Source: Trichloromonas sp034006665
GTDB lineage: Bacteria; Desulfobacterota; Desulfuromonadia; Desulfuromonadales; Trichloromonadaceae
DNA: 64,000 bases
Reading direction: 5' to 3'
NCBI RefSeq assembly: GCF_034006665.1
Contig: NZ_JAVESI010000015.1
Coordinates: 3,686 to 67,685 of the forward strand
Every line of letters begins with the position of its first letter. Position 1 is the first letter of the stretch. Both the position numbers and the translations under genes were made by a program. Shown here piece after piece: positions 8,258 to 16,402 of this stretch. The notes beneath the pieces were generated by a model, which had not been told where the DNA came from, made no database searches, and saw only the letters and a program-made list of their open reading frames with translations.

Positions 8258-9220
8258 ATGATCTCGAAACCCTATACCGCTGTTAGACAGATAAATCGTA
8301 GAGCTTTTATGAAGCTAGGCGCAGCCGGAGTAGCGTCGAGTTTAGTAAGACCCAAAAATGCTCAGGCGTGGGAGTCGAAAGCACCGCCCGACACAGAATC
8401 CTTCGGATGTCTGACGGATATTTCCCGCTGTATCGGATGCAGAAAATGTGAAAAAGCCTGCAGTGAAATCAACAAGCTACCCCCTCCAATGCAACCATAC
8501 GATGATCTGACGGTCTTCGATCAGACGCGCCGTCCAGATGCGGAACACATTACAGTCGTTAATCGCTATCATACTGGGCGTTTGGATGAAAACGGGAAGC
8601 TTGCCCCCAATTACGTGAAGATCCAGTGTATGCATTGCGTCGATCCCGCCTGCGTCTCGGCATGTATTACTGGTGCCATGACAAAGAGCGACAGTGGTGC
8701 CGTACATTACGATGCAAGTAAATGTATTGGGTGTCGATACTGCATGGTCGCATGTCCCTTTGAAATTCCCGCCTATGAATACCATAAGCCGCTTATGCCC
8801 CAGGTGATTAAATGTACTCTATGTGAAGCAGAGTTTACCCGCAATAACCGTCCCCCCGCATGCGCGACGGTGTGTCCTACTGAAGCCATTACTTTTGGCA
8901 AAAGATCAACTCTTCTCGAGTTGGCGAAAAAACGCCTGCAGAAGAATCCTGCCCAATATGTACAACACATCTACGGAGAAAAAGAGGTTGGAGGAACGGC
9001 ATGGCTCTATATATCATCCGTTCCCTTTGCAAAAATCAACTTTTTAAAGCTGCCACATAAGCCGTTACCTAAATTAAGTGAAACTTTGCAACATTCTCTT
9101 TTCAGCTATCTGTGGTCACCAATAGTATTGTTTACCATTTTAAGTGTAGTTCTTTTTAAAAGGAGCAAGAAAGATGTCTTACCATCTTCAAATACATCTG
9201 AAGACGGAGGGAAGATATGA
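8258..9220 (+). CDS. Tat-exported four-cluster ferredoxin subunit, HybA-like, membrane-anchored
   Basis: A 320-residue electron-transfer subunit. A twin-arginine signal (NRRAFMKLGAAG, residues 13-24) sends the folded protein to the periplasm. Four [4Fe-4S] motif sets follow: CIGCRKCEKAC (58-68), CMHCVDPACVSAC, CIGCRYCMVACP, and a split set CTLC...CATVCP. This is the HybA/NrfC/QrcC-type pattern. A C-terminal membrane helix (~283-303) followed by Lys/Arg anchors it. The stop overlaps the next start by four bases (ATGA), so it is translationally coupled to the HybB-like gene. It probably passes electrons between the quinone protein and the cytochrome encoded next. Base composition is visibly AT-richer than the flanking genes. 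Confidence 0.9.
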   Translation: MISKPYTAVRQINRRAFMKLGAAGVASSLVRPKNAQAWESKAPPDTESFGCLTDISRCIGCRKCEKACSEINKLPPPMQPYDDLTVFDQTRRPDAEHITVVNRYHTGRLDENGKLAPNYVKIQCMHCVDPACVSACITGAMTKSDSGAVHYDASKCIGCRYCMVACPFEIPAYEYHKPLMPQVIKCTLCEAEFTRNNRPPACATVCPTEAITFGKRSTLLELAKKRLQKNPAQYVQHIYGEKEVGGTAWLYISSVPFAKINFLKLPHKPLPKLSETLQHSLFSYLWSPIVLFTILSVVLFKRSKKDVLPSSNTSEDGGKI

Positions 9221-10413
9221 GTGATCCTGATGTACACAAATCTGTTCCTTTGCGTCGCCCTCTCTGGACCCCCGGAGTTTTGGTAATGCTGGTTTTCATG
9301 CTGATCGGCGCGGCCTTTATTATCGCACGCTTTACTGGAGGCATTGCGGCAGTCAGCAATCTCAGCACGGCACGCCCTTGGGGGCTGTGGGTTGGCATTG
9401 ATGTCGCGACCGGCGTCGCGCTTGCTGCCGGGGGTTTTACCACCGCATTTTTGACTCATATCCTAGGCCGGCATTACTACGAATCATTAATGCGTCCCGC
9501 CCTCCTCACCGCTATGCTCGGCTATACTTTTGTCGTATTGGGTTTGTTGATAGACATCGGACGCTCATGGGCAATCTGGAAACCGATGATTTTTTGGAAC
9601 ACAAATTCGGTTCTCTTTGAAGTCGCCATGTGTGTAATGGTCTATCTCACCGTTTTATATATTGAATTTATGCCTATTGTTATTGAACGCTTCAAAAGCC
9701 GGCCGGGAACCTCGAATCGAAGAGTTCAATGGCTTCTGAAGAAGGGGGAAGCCCTTCTGGGCAGAACAATGTGGATCTTCATCGTTGCTGGGGTAGTACT
9801 TTCATGCATGCATCAGTCAAGTTTAGGTTCGTTGATGTTGATCACCCCCACCAAACTTCATCCATTGTGGTATACCCCTATTCTTCCATTACTTTTTCTT
9901 ACGTCGGCTATTGCCGTGGGTTTTCCTATGGTGATCTTTGAAGGCACTCTGGCGAAATCCAGCTTGCAGAGTAATGACGAAATGGCCTTGATGAGCGGAA
10001 TTGCCCGCTTCACGCCCGTAATACTTGGAATCTATTTGTCCCTGAAGATTGGGGACATGCTGGTGCGCGGTACCTGGATATATTTATTCGATAACACAAT
10101 GCAAAGTAACTCCTTCCTCATTGAGGTGGGATTAGGGGTAATCGCCCCCATGGTTATACTTTTGAATCGTCAGCGCCGTAATTCGCAACGCTGGTTATTT
10201 TTTGCCTCCTGTTGCGTTATCGGCGGAGTTGTTTTTAATCGGGTCAATGTGTTCATTATCGGTTACAAGCCCCCCTTTGGTCCGGTAACATACTCCCCTG
10301 CGGTAGGAGAAATCTTTATCACCTGTGGATTGATTGCAACCTTAATGTTTCTGTATCGGGTCATTGTTACATATCTGCCGGTGCTTGCACCGCGCAGGGA
10401 GGACGCCATATGA
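9217..10413 (+). CDS. HybB/NrfD-family integral membrane quinone-interacting subunit
   Basis: A 398-residue protein with about ten membrane helices. PWGLWVGIDVATGVALAAGG near residue 48, GLLIDIGRSW and the ending helices place it with HybB-type NrfD/PsrC proteins. These bind menaquinol/menaquinone at the periplasmic side and carry no cofactor themselves. GGAGG lies just before the start at 9217, which overlaps the HybA-like gene. The end overlaps the cytochrome gene at ATGA (10410-10413). Such a pair normally connects the quinone pool to a periplasmic redox enzyme, here the multiheme cytochrome. Direction of electron flow cannot be read from sequence. Confidence 0.9.
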   Translation: MSDPDVHKSVPLRRPLWTPGVLVMLVFMLIGAAFIIARFTGGIAAVSNLSTARPWGLWVGIDVATGVALAAGGFTTAFLTHILGRHYYESLMRPALLTAMLGYTFVVLGLLIDIGRSWAIWKPMIFWNTNSVLFEVAMCVMVYLTVLYIEFMPIVIERFKSRPGTSNRRVQWLLKKGEALLGRTMWIFIVAGVVLSCMHQSSLGSLMLITPTKLHPLWYTPILPLLFLTSAIAVGFPMVIFEGTLAKSSLQSNDEMALMSGIARFTPVILGIYLSLKIGDMLVRGTWIYLFDNTMQSNSFLIEVGLGVIAPMVILLNRQRRNSQRWLFFASCCVIGGVVFNRVNVFIIGYKPPFGPVTYSPAVGEIFITCGLIATLMFLYRVIVTYLPVLAPRREDAI

Positions 10414-12482
10414 ACAGTCAATTTCGTCTGAACCATTCATCACTATGTACTTGTGCCGGTCTCGGTGTCTTGGGAATGCTGCTCTGGAGCACAGTCGTTT
10501 TGGGCGCGGAGCCAACCAGACAGGAGCAGGCACAACAACGTGCACTCGAACGTGTACCTCAGATCAAAGAGGTGCATCAAGAAAGCCTGCTGCGTCGTTC
10601 CCAGCGTCTTCAAGAGAGGGGAGTGTCGGTCAAGGACATCCGTCAGACCTACTTTGTCCTCGACAGTCCTATCATAAAAGAACTCGAAGATCGCTATGCT
10701 CCGGTGCGCTTCAATCATGGCCAGCATGCTGCGAGTGCGGGAGACTGCACCATTTGCCACCACAAGCGCCCCGCTGCCGATATCGCCTACAACCCCAATC
10801 CCGAACTGGTGCGTTGCAGTGCCTGTCACCAGCAATCTTTTGCCCCGGAGTTTCCGAATCGTCTCGGTCTTAAAGCGGCATACCACCAGCGCTGTATTCA
10901 GTGCCATGAAGATCAGAACAAAGGGCCGCAGATCTGTGTTGATTGCCATCTGGAACAAGTTCCAAAGCATCAGGATCTGGTAAAACTTCCCGAAAACCCG
11001 GACCCCCTGGAAGTAACTGCCGAATGTCTGCGCTGTCATGCGGAACAAGCAGAGGACTTCAAACTTACCGCCCATTGGCTCTGGCGCGGACATTCCTCCT
11101 ATACCGTGGAGAATGAACGAGCGGTGCAACACGGGAAAGGCACTACAGCCATAAACAACTACTGAGTGAGCATCATCAGCAACGAGTCTCGTTGCACAAG
11201 TTGTCATGCAGGATACGGCTGGAAAGATAGTACCTTTAACTTTGAAGATACCTCACGTATAGACTGTCTAATCTGTCACGACACGACGGGAACTTACGTC
11301 AAAGAGCCTACCGGTGCCGGATATCCGAAAAAAGACGTCAATCTCAAGTACGTAGCAGAAAGGGTTGGGCATACCGGTCGGGAAAGCTGCGGCAAGTGTC
11401 ATTTCAGCGGCGGCGGCGGCGATGCCATCAAGCATGCGGATATGGGCAGCAACCTAAGAGATCCGGATCCCCGTTGCGATGTGCATATGGGAGATCTGAA
11501 TTTCACCTGTTCCGAATGCCACACCACTCGCCAACATCGCATTGCCGGTCGTAGTTCCTCTGTTGCTCCGGTTGAGGGCGTTACCCGTTGTGAGGACTGT
11601 CATTCCGACAGACCTCATATCGGCAACAGCATTCTCGACCATCATCTGAATGCCCACGGCAAAGCCATGAGTTGCAACACCTGCCACTCACCCGTGTATG
11701 CCAAGTGTGCCCCCACCAAAACCTGGTGGGACTGGTCCAAGGCCGGCGACTTGAAGCGCGAACCAAAACTTGAGCGCCTAGGCAACAGCGAGCCGCTACC
11801 GGACTATGCACCACAAAAAGGTGAATTCCGCTGGGCACGCGCGTCCAAACCCGAATATCGCTGGTACGACGGCTACATGGAGCGCATCAACATGGGTGAT
11901 CCTACCGATCCAAATGACGAAGTGGTAAAACTCACTGCTCCGGTGGGTTCTATAAATAACCCGAAGGCGCTCATAACGCCTTTCAAGATCATGAAAGCGA
12001 TACAAGCGTTTGATACGCGCTATAACACCCTGCTGATCCCTCATCTATTCCCCTATGGACCAGATGATGAAACGGCCTACTGGAAAAACTACCAATGGGA
12101 CAAGGCATTTACTACCGGGATGAAAGCGGCTGGACTGCCCTTTAGTAGCAACTGGACATGGAAGGAAACTTGGACCTTCTGGCGCCTGGAACATGAAGTG
12201 ATGCCGGCGAAGCTGGCGTTATCCTGCAAACAGTGCCATCCCAGTCTGCGTGAGGAGCGTACCTGCGATCGCTGCCATCAAGACAGCCGGCACGTGGATT
12301 TCAAAAAACTGGCACATAAAGAAACGGATTTCAGCTTCGTGGCTGACAAACATGAAAATATCGAAGCCCTCAAACAAAGCAATTATCTGAATTTCGAAGA
12401 ATTGGGCTATAAAGGCGATCCTATTATCTATGGCGGACGCTTCAAAGAATTACCCCTGGGGCGCAAGGACAAAGAAAATTAG
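10410..12482 (+). CDS. selenocysteine-containing 13-heme cytochrome c, OTR-like C-terminal part, Sec252 encoded by TGA 11163-11165
   Basis: Read through one in-frame TGA, this is a single 690-residue periplasmic protein. A Sec signal peptide (cleavage near LGA|EP) is followed by a tetraheme c3/c7-like domain (CTICH, CSACH, CIQCH, CVDCH). A nine-CXXCH part follows: CLRCH before the TGA, then CTSCH, CLICH, CGKCH, CSECH, CEDCH, CNTCH, CKQCH and CDRCH. The latter resembles octaheme tetrathionate reductases. From memory these read INNFC...SNEPRCTSCHAGYGW, where this protein has INNY-TGA-VSIISNESRCTSC, so TGA sits at the conserved Cys. The downstream part alone would have no signal peptide and could not mature as a c-type cytochrome. 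A SECIS-like hairpin starts 13 bases after the TGA. The gene is coupled to HybA/HybB-like genes, so I infer a quinone-linked reductase of a sulfur, nitrogen or selenium oxyanion. Pseudogenisation is the alternative, but there is no other lesion. Confidence 0.8.
11179..11195 (+). promoter_or_regulatory. candidate bacterial SECIS hairpin for the cytochrome
   Basis: GCAACGA-GTC-TCGTTGC forms a perfect 7-bp stem with a GUC loop, starting 13 bases after the TGA. That spacing and the G-U in the apical loop match the SelB-binding geometry of bacterial SECIS elements such as E. coli fdhF. It lies inside the coding frame, as bacterial SECIS elements do. Confidence 0.7.
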
Positions 12483-12578
12483 CAAGCCGCTTTAAAACCA
12501 TCCGGGAAAAATCTGTTGTTCTCGAAAGCCTCCCCTCCGTGAACCGCTCAAGGTTCATAGAAAAGGAAGCGATGTCAC

Positions 12579-12632
12579 CTCTGAAAACACACTGGGCCGG
12601 GAGTATCCTCCCGGCCCAGTGTGTTTTCAGAG
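12579..12632. terminator. 25-bp perfect hairpin, bidirectional terminator
   Basis: A 25-bp perfect inverted repeat (12579-12603 and 12608-12632) with a four-base loop TATC lies between the convergent cytochrome and rubredoxin-like genes. The core GGGCCGGGAG/CTCCCGGCCC is extended by ACAC and AAAA/TTTT steps that supply a U-rich arm in each direction. I read it as a shared terminator. The unusual length could also come from a small mobile repeat. Confidence 0.65.
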
Positions 12633-12648
12633 AGTCTTCCCCTCCCCC

Positions 12649-12753
12649 CTACTTTTTGACGAAGTTGGTCGGGGCGTTGCAAGTGGGGCATTTTTTCGGC
12701 TTGCAGCGACTTTCCTTTTCGTAACCACATTGCTCGCAGCGCCAGATCGCCAT
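12649..12753 (-). CDS. RCKP-type rubredoxin-like small metal-binding protein
   Basis: A 34-residue protein with two CxxC knuckles (CEQC near residue 6 and CPTC near 22) and the RCKPKKCP segment that gives this domain type its name. Four cysteines would bind one iron or zinc in a rubredoxin-like knuckle. Such peptides are common in anaerobic deltaproteobacteria, alone or as domains of oxidative-stress rubrerythrin-type proteins. AAAGGA lies about nine bases before the ATG at 12753. It is monocistronic and ends at the large shared hairpin. The exact partner is unknown. Confidence 0.85.
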   Translation of the reverse strand: MAIWRCEQCGYEKESRCKPKKCPTCNAPTNFVKK

Positions 12754-12822
12754 ATCGGTTTCCTTTCTTCGGGAACAAATTAAGACAACTGTAGTCTTGT
12801 TTTATCCAGAACCCTTTTTCTG

Positions 12823-14010
12823 TCAACATCTTTCCCGCCGGCCCCCCGATCCTTCCCCGCCCATCCGTTCGATGGCGCGTAGATGCAGGCGGGCTTCCTC
12901 GGCCAGTTCGGGGGTGCGAGCGAGATCGAGGGCGGCGAGAAAGTAGTGGTAAGCGCTGGTGATGCAGCGGGGTTGATGGATGAGGGCCTTGCCGGCGCCG
13001 AGGTAGGCACGGTCGAGTCCGGCGTCGGCCGGGCGTTCGGCGATGAAGCGGCGGAAAAGGCCGAGGGCCTGATCGAACCGCCGGTGAGCCAGGTAGAACT
13101 CCCCGAGATCAAGCCAAGTGGCCGAGGCGAGCCGTGTCCGTTCCCGGCGGTCACCGATCCGCCGGTAGAGGGTGTCGGCCAGAACCAGGTTGTCGCTGAG
13201 GACTGCTTGGCGCACCCCCTTTCCCGGATCATCAGCGGTTTCGAACCCAACCTCCCGACCGCGTCGCCACCGCCGTTCAGGCGCCCGGTCGAGTCCCCAG
13301 GCGAGAGCGAGACCGGCAATGAAGCCGCCGATATGGGCGCCATGGGCAACGCCGCCGTTACCGCCGGCGTCAATGAGAAAAGGAAGCAGGTTATCCACCA
13401 GCAGATAGAAGCCGAGGACCAGTCGCGCCGGGATGAGGAAGGTGTTGACCAGGAGGGGAAAGAGGAAGACGAAGGTCTTGACATGGTTGCGCGGAAACCA
13501 CAGATAGTAGCACCCGAGCACTCCGGAAATCGCCCCCGAGGCACCGACCAGCGGCACCTGCGAACCGGGAACGAAAAAGGCGAAAAAGAGGGTCGAAGTC
13601 ACCCCCATGCCGAGATAGGCGAGCAAAAAACGGAAACGACCGAGACGATGCTCGACGTTGTCGCCGAAAATGTAAAGAAAGAGCATGTTGCCGAGCAGAT
13701 GCAGCCAACCGCCGTGCAGGAACATGGCGGTGAAGAGCGTGCTCCATGACAGGGAACCGGGACGGAAACCGTGGCGGAAAACAAAGAGATCGTAAGCGCT
13801 CAATTGCTCAAAGAGAATGCGCGCCGCCTGGGAGGAGCGAGCGCCGACGACGCGCAGGTATTCGTTCAGCAGGGGATCGGCGAGATCGGGACGGGCGCCG
13901 CTTAAGGGCAGGGCGATGAGCAGGAAGACGGCGACGTTGACGCCGATAAGCAGATAGGTAACATAGGGGGTTCCCGACGGATTGGGGGTATCGCCGATCG
14001 GCAGAAACAT
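12823..14010 (-). CDS. rhomboid-family intramembrane serine protease with C-terminal TPR-like region
   Basis: A 395-residue protein from the ATG at 14010; an earlier in-frame ATG at 14046 would add 12 residues. Six-plus membrane helices carry the rhomboid signatures: HGGWLHLLGNMLFLYIFGDNVE in the loop/TM2 region, GASGAISG with the catalytic Ser, and AHIGGF with the catalytic His. The last ~140 residues form helical repeats (LGEFYLAHRRFDQALGLFRRFI) that look like TPR/Sel1-type helices and probably bind partners in the cytoplasm. It cleaves membrane-embedded substrates; none is known here. It is transcribed away from the TRIC-like gene. Confidence 0.9.
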   Translation of the reverse strand: MFLPIGDTPNPSGTPYVTYLLIGVNVAVFLLIALPLSGARPDLADPLLNEYLRVVGARSSQAARILFEQLSAYDLFVFRHGFRPGSLSWSTLFTAMFLHGGWLHLLGNMLFLYIFGDNVEHRLGRFRFLLAYLGMGVTSTLFFAFFVPGSQVPLVGASGAISGVLGCYYLWFPRNHVKTFVFLFPLLVNTFLIPARLVLGFYLLVDNLLPFLIDAGGNGGVAHGAHIGGFIAGLALAWGLDRAPERRWRRGREVGFETADDPGKGVRQAVLSDNLVLADTLYRRIGDRRERTRLASATWLDLGEFYLAHRRFDQALGLFRRFIAERPADAGLDRAYLGAGKALIHQPRCITSAYHYFLAALDLARTPELAEEARLHLRAIERMGGEGSGGRRERC

Positions 14011-14119
14011 GGCGCAAGACCTCGCGTGGATAGTCCGACGGCGCACGGCTTAAGCACCGACCGGCGAAGTCATGAGACTAGCACGCTCGGCCCCGGGAAA
14101 CCAGCCTTGCTTTTTAGTG

Positions 14120-14138
14120 GGTAAAATATTATTTTACC
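14120..14138. promoter_or_regulatory. AT-rich inverted repeat in the rhomboid/TRIC divergent region
   Basis: GGTAAAAT-ATT-ATTTTACC is a perfect 8-bp palindrome in the short space between two divergent genes, 20 bases before the GTG start at 14159. Its position and symmetry suit a repressor operator; the regulator is unknown. Confidence 0.35.
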
Positions 14139-14158
14139 GCCACCGGAGGTTATGTTCT

Positions 14159-14770
14159 GTGAGCTTTCTCTACGCCCTCGATCTCATCGGCACCGCCGCT
14201 TTCGCCGCCTCCGGCGCCCTGGCCGGCGTCCGTCGCGATATGGATCTGTTTGGCGTAGTGGTGCTCGGCACCGTCACCGCTACCGGCGGCGGCACCCTGC
14301 GCGACATTCTTCTCGGTGACTTCCCGGCCTTCTGTTTCCAGAACGAAACCTATCTTTACATCTCCCTGGCGGTCTCCCTGCTGGTCTTTTTTCAACACCA
14401 CCGTTTCGATGCCTTTAAAAATCCTCTGCTCTATTTCGACGCCGTCGGACTTGGCACCTTCGTGGTCATCGGTACCGGCAAGGCCCTCGATTTCAACATG
14501 GGTTTCATCGGCGCAGTCACCATGGGCATCATGACCGCCACCGCCGGCGGGGTCACCCGCGACGTCCTCTCCAACCGCATTCCGTTGATTCTGCGCAAAG
14601 AGGTCTACGCCTCGGCCTGTCTGGCGGGGGCGGCACTGATGACGCTGCTGCACAAGACCCCTCTGCCCACTAATTTGACCGCCTCTCTGGCGGCGGTGAC
14701 CGTCATCCTTCTGCGCCTGCTGGCGATCCGCCACAACTGGTCGTTGCCCAAGGCCAAGGCGCAAAACTGA
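14159..14770 (+). CDS. TRIC-type / YadS-UPF0126 family cation channel
   Basis: A 203-residue membrane protein with about seven helices arranged as two repeats. The repeat motifs are GALAGVRRDMDLFGVVVLGTVTATGGGTLRDILL and MGIMTATAGGVTRDVL; the paired GGG..RD / GGVTRD loops are characteristic of prokaryotic TRIC (formerly UPF0126) proteins. These form trimeric K+/cation-permeable pores. The GTG at 14159 is the better start, with GGAGG nine bases upstream; an earlier in-frame ATG at 14072 lacks a ribosome site. It is followed 45 bases later by the FAH-family gene. Confidence 0.9.
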   Translation: MSFLYALDLIGTAAFAASGALAGVRRDMDLFGVVVLGTVTATGGGTLRDILLGDFPAFCFQNETYLYISLAVSLLVFFQHHRFDAFKNPLLYFDAVGLGTFVVIGTGKALDFNMGFIGAVTMGIMTATAGGVTRDVLSNRIPLILRKEVYASACLAGAALMTLLHKTPLPTNLTASLAAVTVILLRLLAIRHNWSLPKAKAQN

Positions 14771-14815
14771 GCACCCTTCCCATCCCGCCTGAATAACCAT
14801 GCGAAAGGACCCTGC

Positions 14816-15472
14816 ATGCATAAGGTACGCCTGAAAGGAACCTCGAAAACCTTCCGCGTTGGCAAAATCGTCTGCCTGGCGCGCAACTACTCGGAACATA
14901 TCAAGGAACTGGGCAATGCCGTACCCGAAAAGCCGGTTCTCTTCATCAAACCCGCCAGCAGCATCATCGGCCATCGCGAAGCGGTAATCATCCCCACCAT
15001 TTCCCAGAACTGCCAGCACGAAGTGGAACTGGCGCTGCTCATCGGCAAGTGGGGGAAGAACATCACCGCCAAGGATGCCCTGGGACATGTGGCCGGTTAT
15101 GGCGTCGCCCTCGACATGACCCTGCGCGACGTGCAGACCGAACTGAAACAAAAAGGGCTGCCTTGGGAAATCGCCAAGGGCTTCGACACCGCCTGCCCCC
15201 TTTCGGATTTCGTCCCCGCCGCCGAGGTCGGCGATCCCCAGAACCTGCGCATTACCCTCAAGATCAACGAACAGCTGCGCCAGGACGGCAACACCGCGCA
15301 GATGATGCTGCGCATCCCCGAGATCATCCAGGCGGTGTCGGAGATCTTCACCTTGGAAGAAGGGGATGTGATTCTCACCGGCACCCCCTCGGGAGTCGGC
15401 ACGGTCAGAAGCGGCGACCGGATGCAGGCGGAGATTGAAAAGGTCGGCTGCCTGGAGATTCCGGTACAATGA
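14816..15472 (+). CDS. fumarylacetoacetate hydrolase family protein (acylpyruvase-like)
   Basis: A 218-residue FAH-fold enzyme of the short YcgM/FAHD1 type. It shows NYSEHIKELG near the start, the metal-binding EVELALLIGK (Glu pair with a later Asp in ALDMTLRDVQ), the lid segment AKGFDTACPLS, and TGTPSGVG near the C-terminus. Family members hydrolyse or decarboxylate acylpyruvates and oxaloacetate with Mg2+. The exact substrate cannot be told. AAAGGAcc lies upstream of the ATG. The stop overlaps the next gene's start (ATGA), giving a two-gene coupled unit. Confidence 0.85.
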   Translation: MHKVRLKGTSKTFRVGKIVCLARNYSEHIKELGNAVPEKPVLFIKPASSIIGHREAVIIPTISQNCQHEVELALLIGKWGKNITAKDALGHVAGYGVALDMTLRDVQTELKQKGLPWEIAKGFDTACPLSDFVPAAEVGDPQNLRITLKINEQLRQDGNTAQMMLRIPEIIQAVSEIFTLEEGDVILTGTPSGVGTVRSGDRMQAEIEKVGCLEIPVQ

Positions 15473-16338
15473 AACAGCGCATCGTCCTGATCGGCCCCGG
15501 TCGCCTGGGACAAGCGGTGACCGCCCTGCTCGCCGAAGCGGGGCATTCGGTCCGCGCCATCATCGGCCGGGATGCCGGCCGCGCCTTGGCCGCCGCCCGT
15601 TTTGTCGGCAGCCGCGACGCCGCAACCACCGACCTGAACCGGGCCGCGCAGGGCAACGTCGTGCTGCTGGCAGTGCCCGACGACGCCCTCGCCGAAACCG
15701 CCGCAGGCTTGCGCCGGCAAGGTCAGCTGGCCGAGGGCGCGGTGTTGATCCACTTCAGCGGCCGGCATCCCGCCGCCATTCTCAACCAGGGGGAAGGCCC
15801 CAAGGTTCGGGCCCTCTCCCTGCATCCCCTGCAAACCTTCGCCGACACCGTCGGCGGAGTCCGCAACCTGCCCGGCACCCCCTTCTCGGTGGAAGGGGAC
15901 GAGGATCTTGTGGCCTTCGGCGAACAACTGGTGAGGGATATGGGCGGCACCCCCTTCCGCATCCTCGCCGACCGCAAACCCCTCTACCACGCCGCCGCCT
16001 GCGTTGCCTCCAACTATTTGGTCACCCTCGCCGCCGTCGCCGGAAGAATACTGGCACGCTGCGGTTTCCCCGAGGACGAAGCCGTCAAACTGCTCATCCC
16101 CCTGCTCCACGGGACGGTGCATAATCTCACCGCCCTTGACCCTCCCCGGGCGCTGACTGGCCCCATCGCCCGCGGCGATATCGGAACCGTCGCCGACCAT
16201 CTCAATGCCTTGGAGGAACTGCCGGACAACGTACGGCAAATCTATCGGCTGCTGGGACGGGAAACGGTTGAACTGGCGATAAAAAAAGGAAGTTTGGACA
16301 AGGAACGGGCCGAGGCTCTGCGGGAACTGCTGAAATAA
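15469..16338 (+). CDS. Rossmann-fold/DUF2520 oxidoreductase-like protein
   Basis: A 289-residue protein. The N-terminus is an NAD(P)-binding Rossmann fold (IVLIGPGRLGQAVTALL) like pyrroline-5-carboxylate reductase or ketopantoate reductase. The C-terminal half is the helical DUF2520 domain (HAAACVASNYLVTLAAVA; ALTGPIARGD). These proteins are widespread and often sit next to pantothenate or acyl-metabolism genes, but the reaction is not firmly known. Translationally coupled to the FAH-family gene by a four-base overlap. Confidence 0.8.
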   Translation: MKQRIVLIGPGRLGQAVTALLAEAGHSVRAIIGRDAGRALAAARFVGSRDAATTDLNRAAQGNVVLLAVPDDALAETAAGLRRQGQLAEGAVLIHFSGRHPAAILNQGEGPKVRALSLHPLQTFADTVGGVRNLPGTPFSVEGDEDLVAFGEQLVRDMGGTPFRILADRKPLYHAAACVASNYLVTLAAVAGRILARCGFPEDEAVKLLIPLLHGTVHNLTALDPPRALTGPIARGDIGTVADHLNALEELPDNVRQIYRLLGRETVELAIKKGSLDKERAEALRELLK

Positions 16339-16350
16339 CCCCCCCTCGGT

Positions 16351-16368
16351 CTCCCCTTGTCAGGGGAG
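16351..16368. terminator. short hairpin between convergent genes
   Basis: CTCCCCT-TGTC-AGGGGAG, a 7-bp stem, lies between the DUF2520 gene and the convergent endonuclease V gene. There is no long T-tract, so termination is only probable. Confidence 0.35.
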
Positions 16369-16402
16369 AGGATTTCCCTGCTTTCACTTTCGGATGAAGG
16401 GG

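Noticed and set aside
11166..12482. Independent eight-heme cytochrome starting at GTG 11166
   Set aside because: It would begin one base after the TGA, has no ribosome site and no signal peptide, so hemes could not be attached. It continues the upstream protein in frame; I treat it as the C-terminal part of the Sec protein.
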